From the NCBI RefSeq assembly GCF_015207245.1, contig NZ_JADEXF010000215.1, forward strand, positions 1 to 6,473: DNA of 6,473 bases, written 5' to 3'. The position numbers and the translations under genes were made by a program. The notes under the pieces are model-generated. The model had not been told where the DNA came from and did no database searches. It saw only the letters and a list, made by a program, of their open reading frames with translations. The DNA is from Nostoc cf. edaphicum LEGE 07299. GTDB taxonomy: Bacteria > Cyanobacteriota > Cyanobacteriia > Cyanobacteriales > Nostocaceae. Each line of letters opens with the position of its first letter. The stretch's first letter is position 1. Positions 6,449 through 6,473 of the stretch are shown here, piece by piece.

Positions 6449-6473
6449 CCCCTCTCGAAGAGCGGGGAGAGGG
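6449..6473. repeat. GC-rich palindrome cut by the window edge
   Basis: CCCTCTC (6450-6456) pairs with GAGAGGG (6467-6473) across a 10-nt loop, and an alternative inner stem CTC/GAG (6454-6456 and 6460-6462) exists. The stem may continue past the last base. CCCCTCTC...GGGGAGAGGGG palindromes resemble abundant intergenic repeats of Nostocales genomes, from general recollection. Its GC content contrasts with the AT-rich DNA around it. Confidence 0.45.

Noticed and set aside
1..6473. CRISPR array, tRNA or rRNA genes
   Set aside because: No regularly spaced direct repeats, cloverleaf or conserved rRNA segments were seen; the intergenic parts contain only palindromes and the MITE-like element.

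Overview
The window looks like chromosomal DNA from a filamentous cyanobacterium of the Nostocales type. It is AT-leaning, carries six copies of the cyanobacterial HIP1 octamer GCGATCGC, and has intergenic palindromes and a MITE-like element of the kind common in these genomes. The main protein is the cyanobacterial form of TamB. The exact genus cannot be read from the sequence alone.

Layout from left to right: positions 1-316 hold no convincing gene, apart from an unresolved fragment in the first ~55 bases, and contain two clear hairpins. Positions 317-502 (minus strand) encode a 61-residue single-span membrane protein of unknown function with a good ribosome binding site. Positions 503-686 are a spacer with at most a weak hairpin. 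Positions 687-6086 (minus strand) encode one giant protein of 1,799 residues, an AsmA/TamB family inter-membrane bridge protein (TamB, DUF490). Positions 6087-6473 are its upstream region. This contains a putative promoter, a 114-bp MITE-like element with 12/14-matching terminal inverted repeats and a 5-bp AATAT target duplication, and several dyads. The window ends inside a GC-rich palindrome.

Both genes read leftward, so the small membrane protein lies downstream of tamB, 184 bp after its stop, and could be co-transcribed; no strong terminator separates them. A 10-bp-stem hairpin 20 bp past the small gene is a good candidate for the end of the unit. TamB would span from the plasma membrane to the outer membrane and serve outer-membrane biogenesis or lipid transfer. 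No Omp85/TamA partner gene is visible here.

No new multi-gene system is present. The most notable observations are the MITE-like insertion in the tamB leader, the three tandem ~74-residue repeats in TamB with HIP1 sites at matching positions, and a low-complexity linker built from a degenerate 30-bp tandem repeat inside the C-terminal part of TamB.
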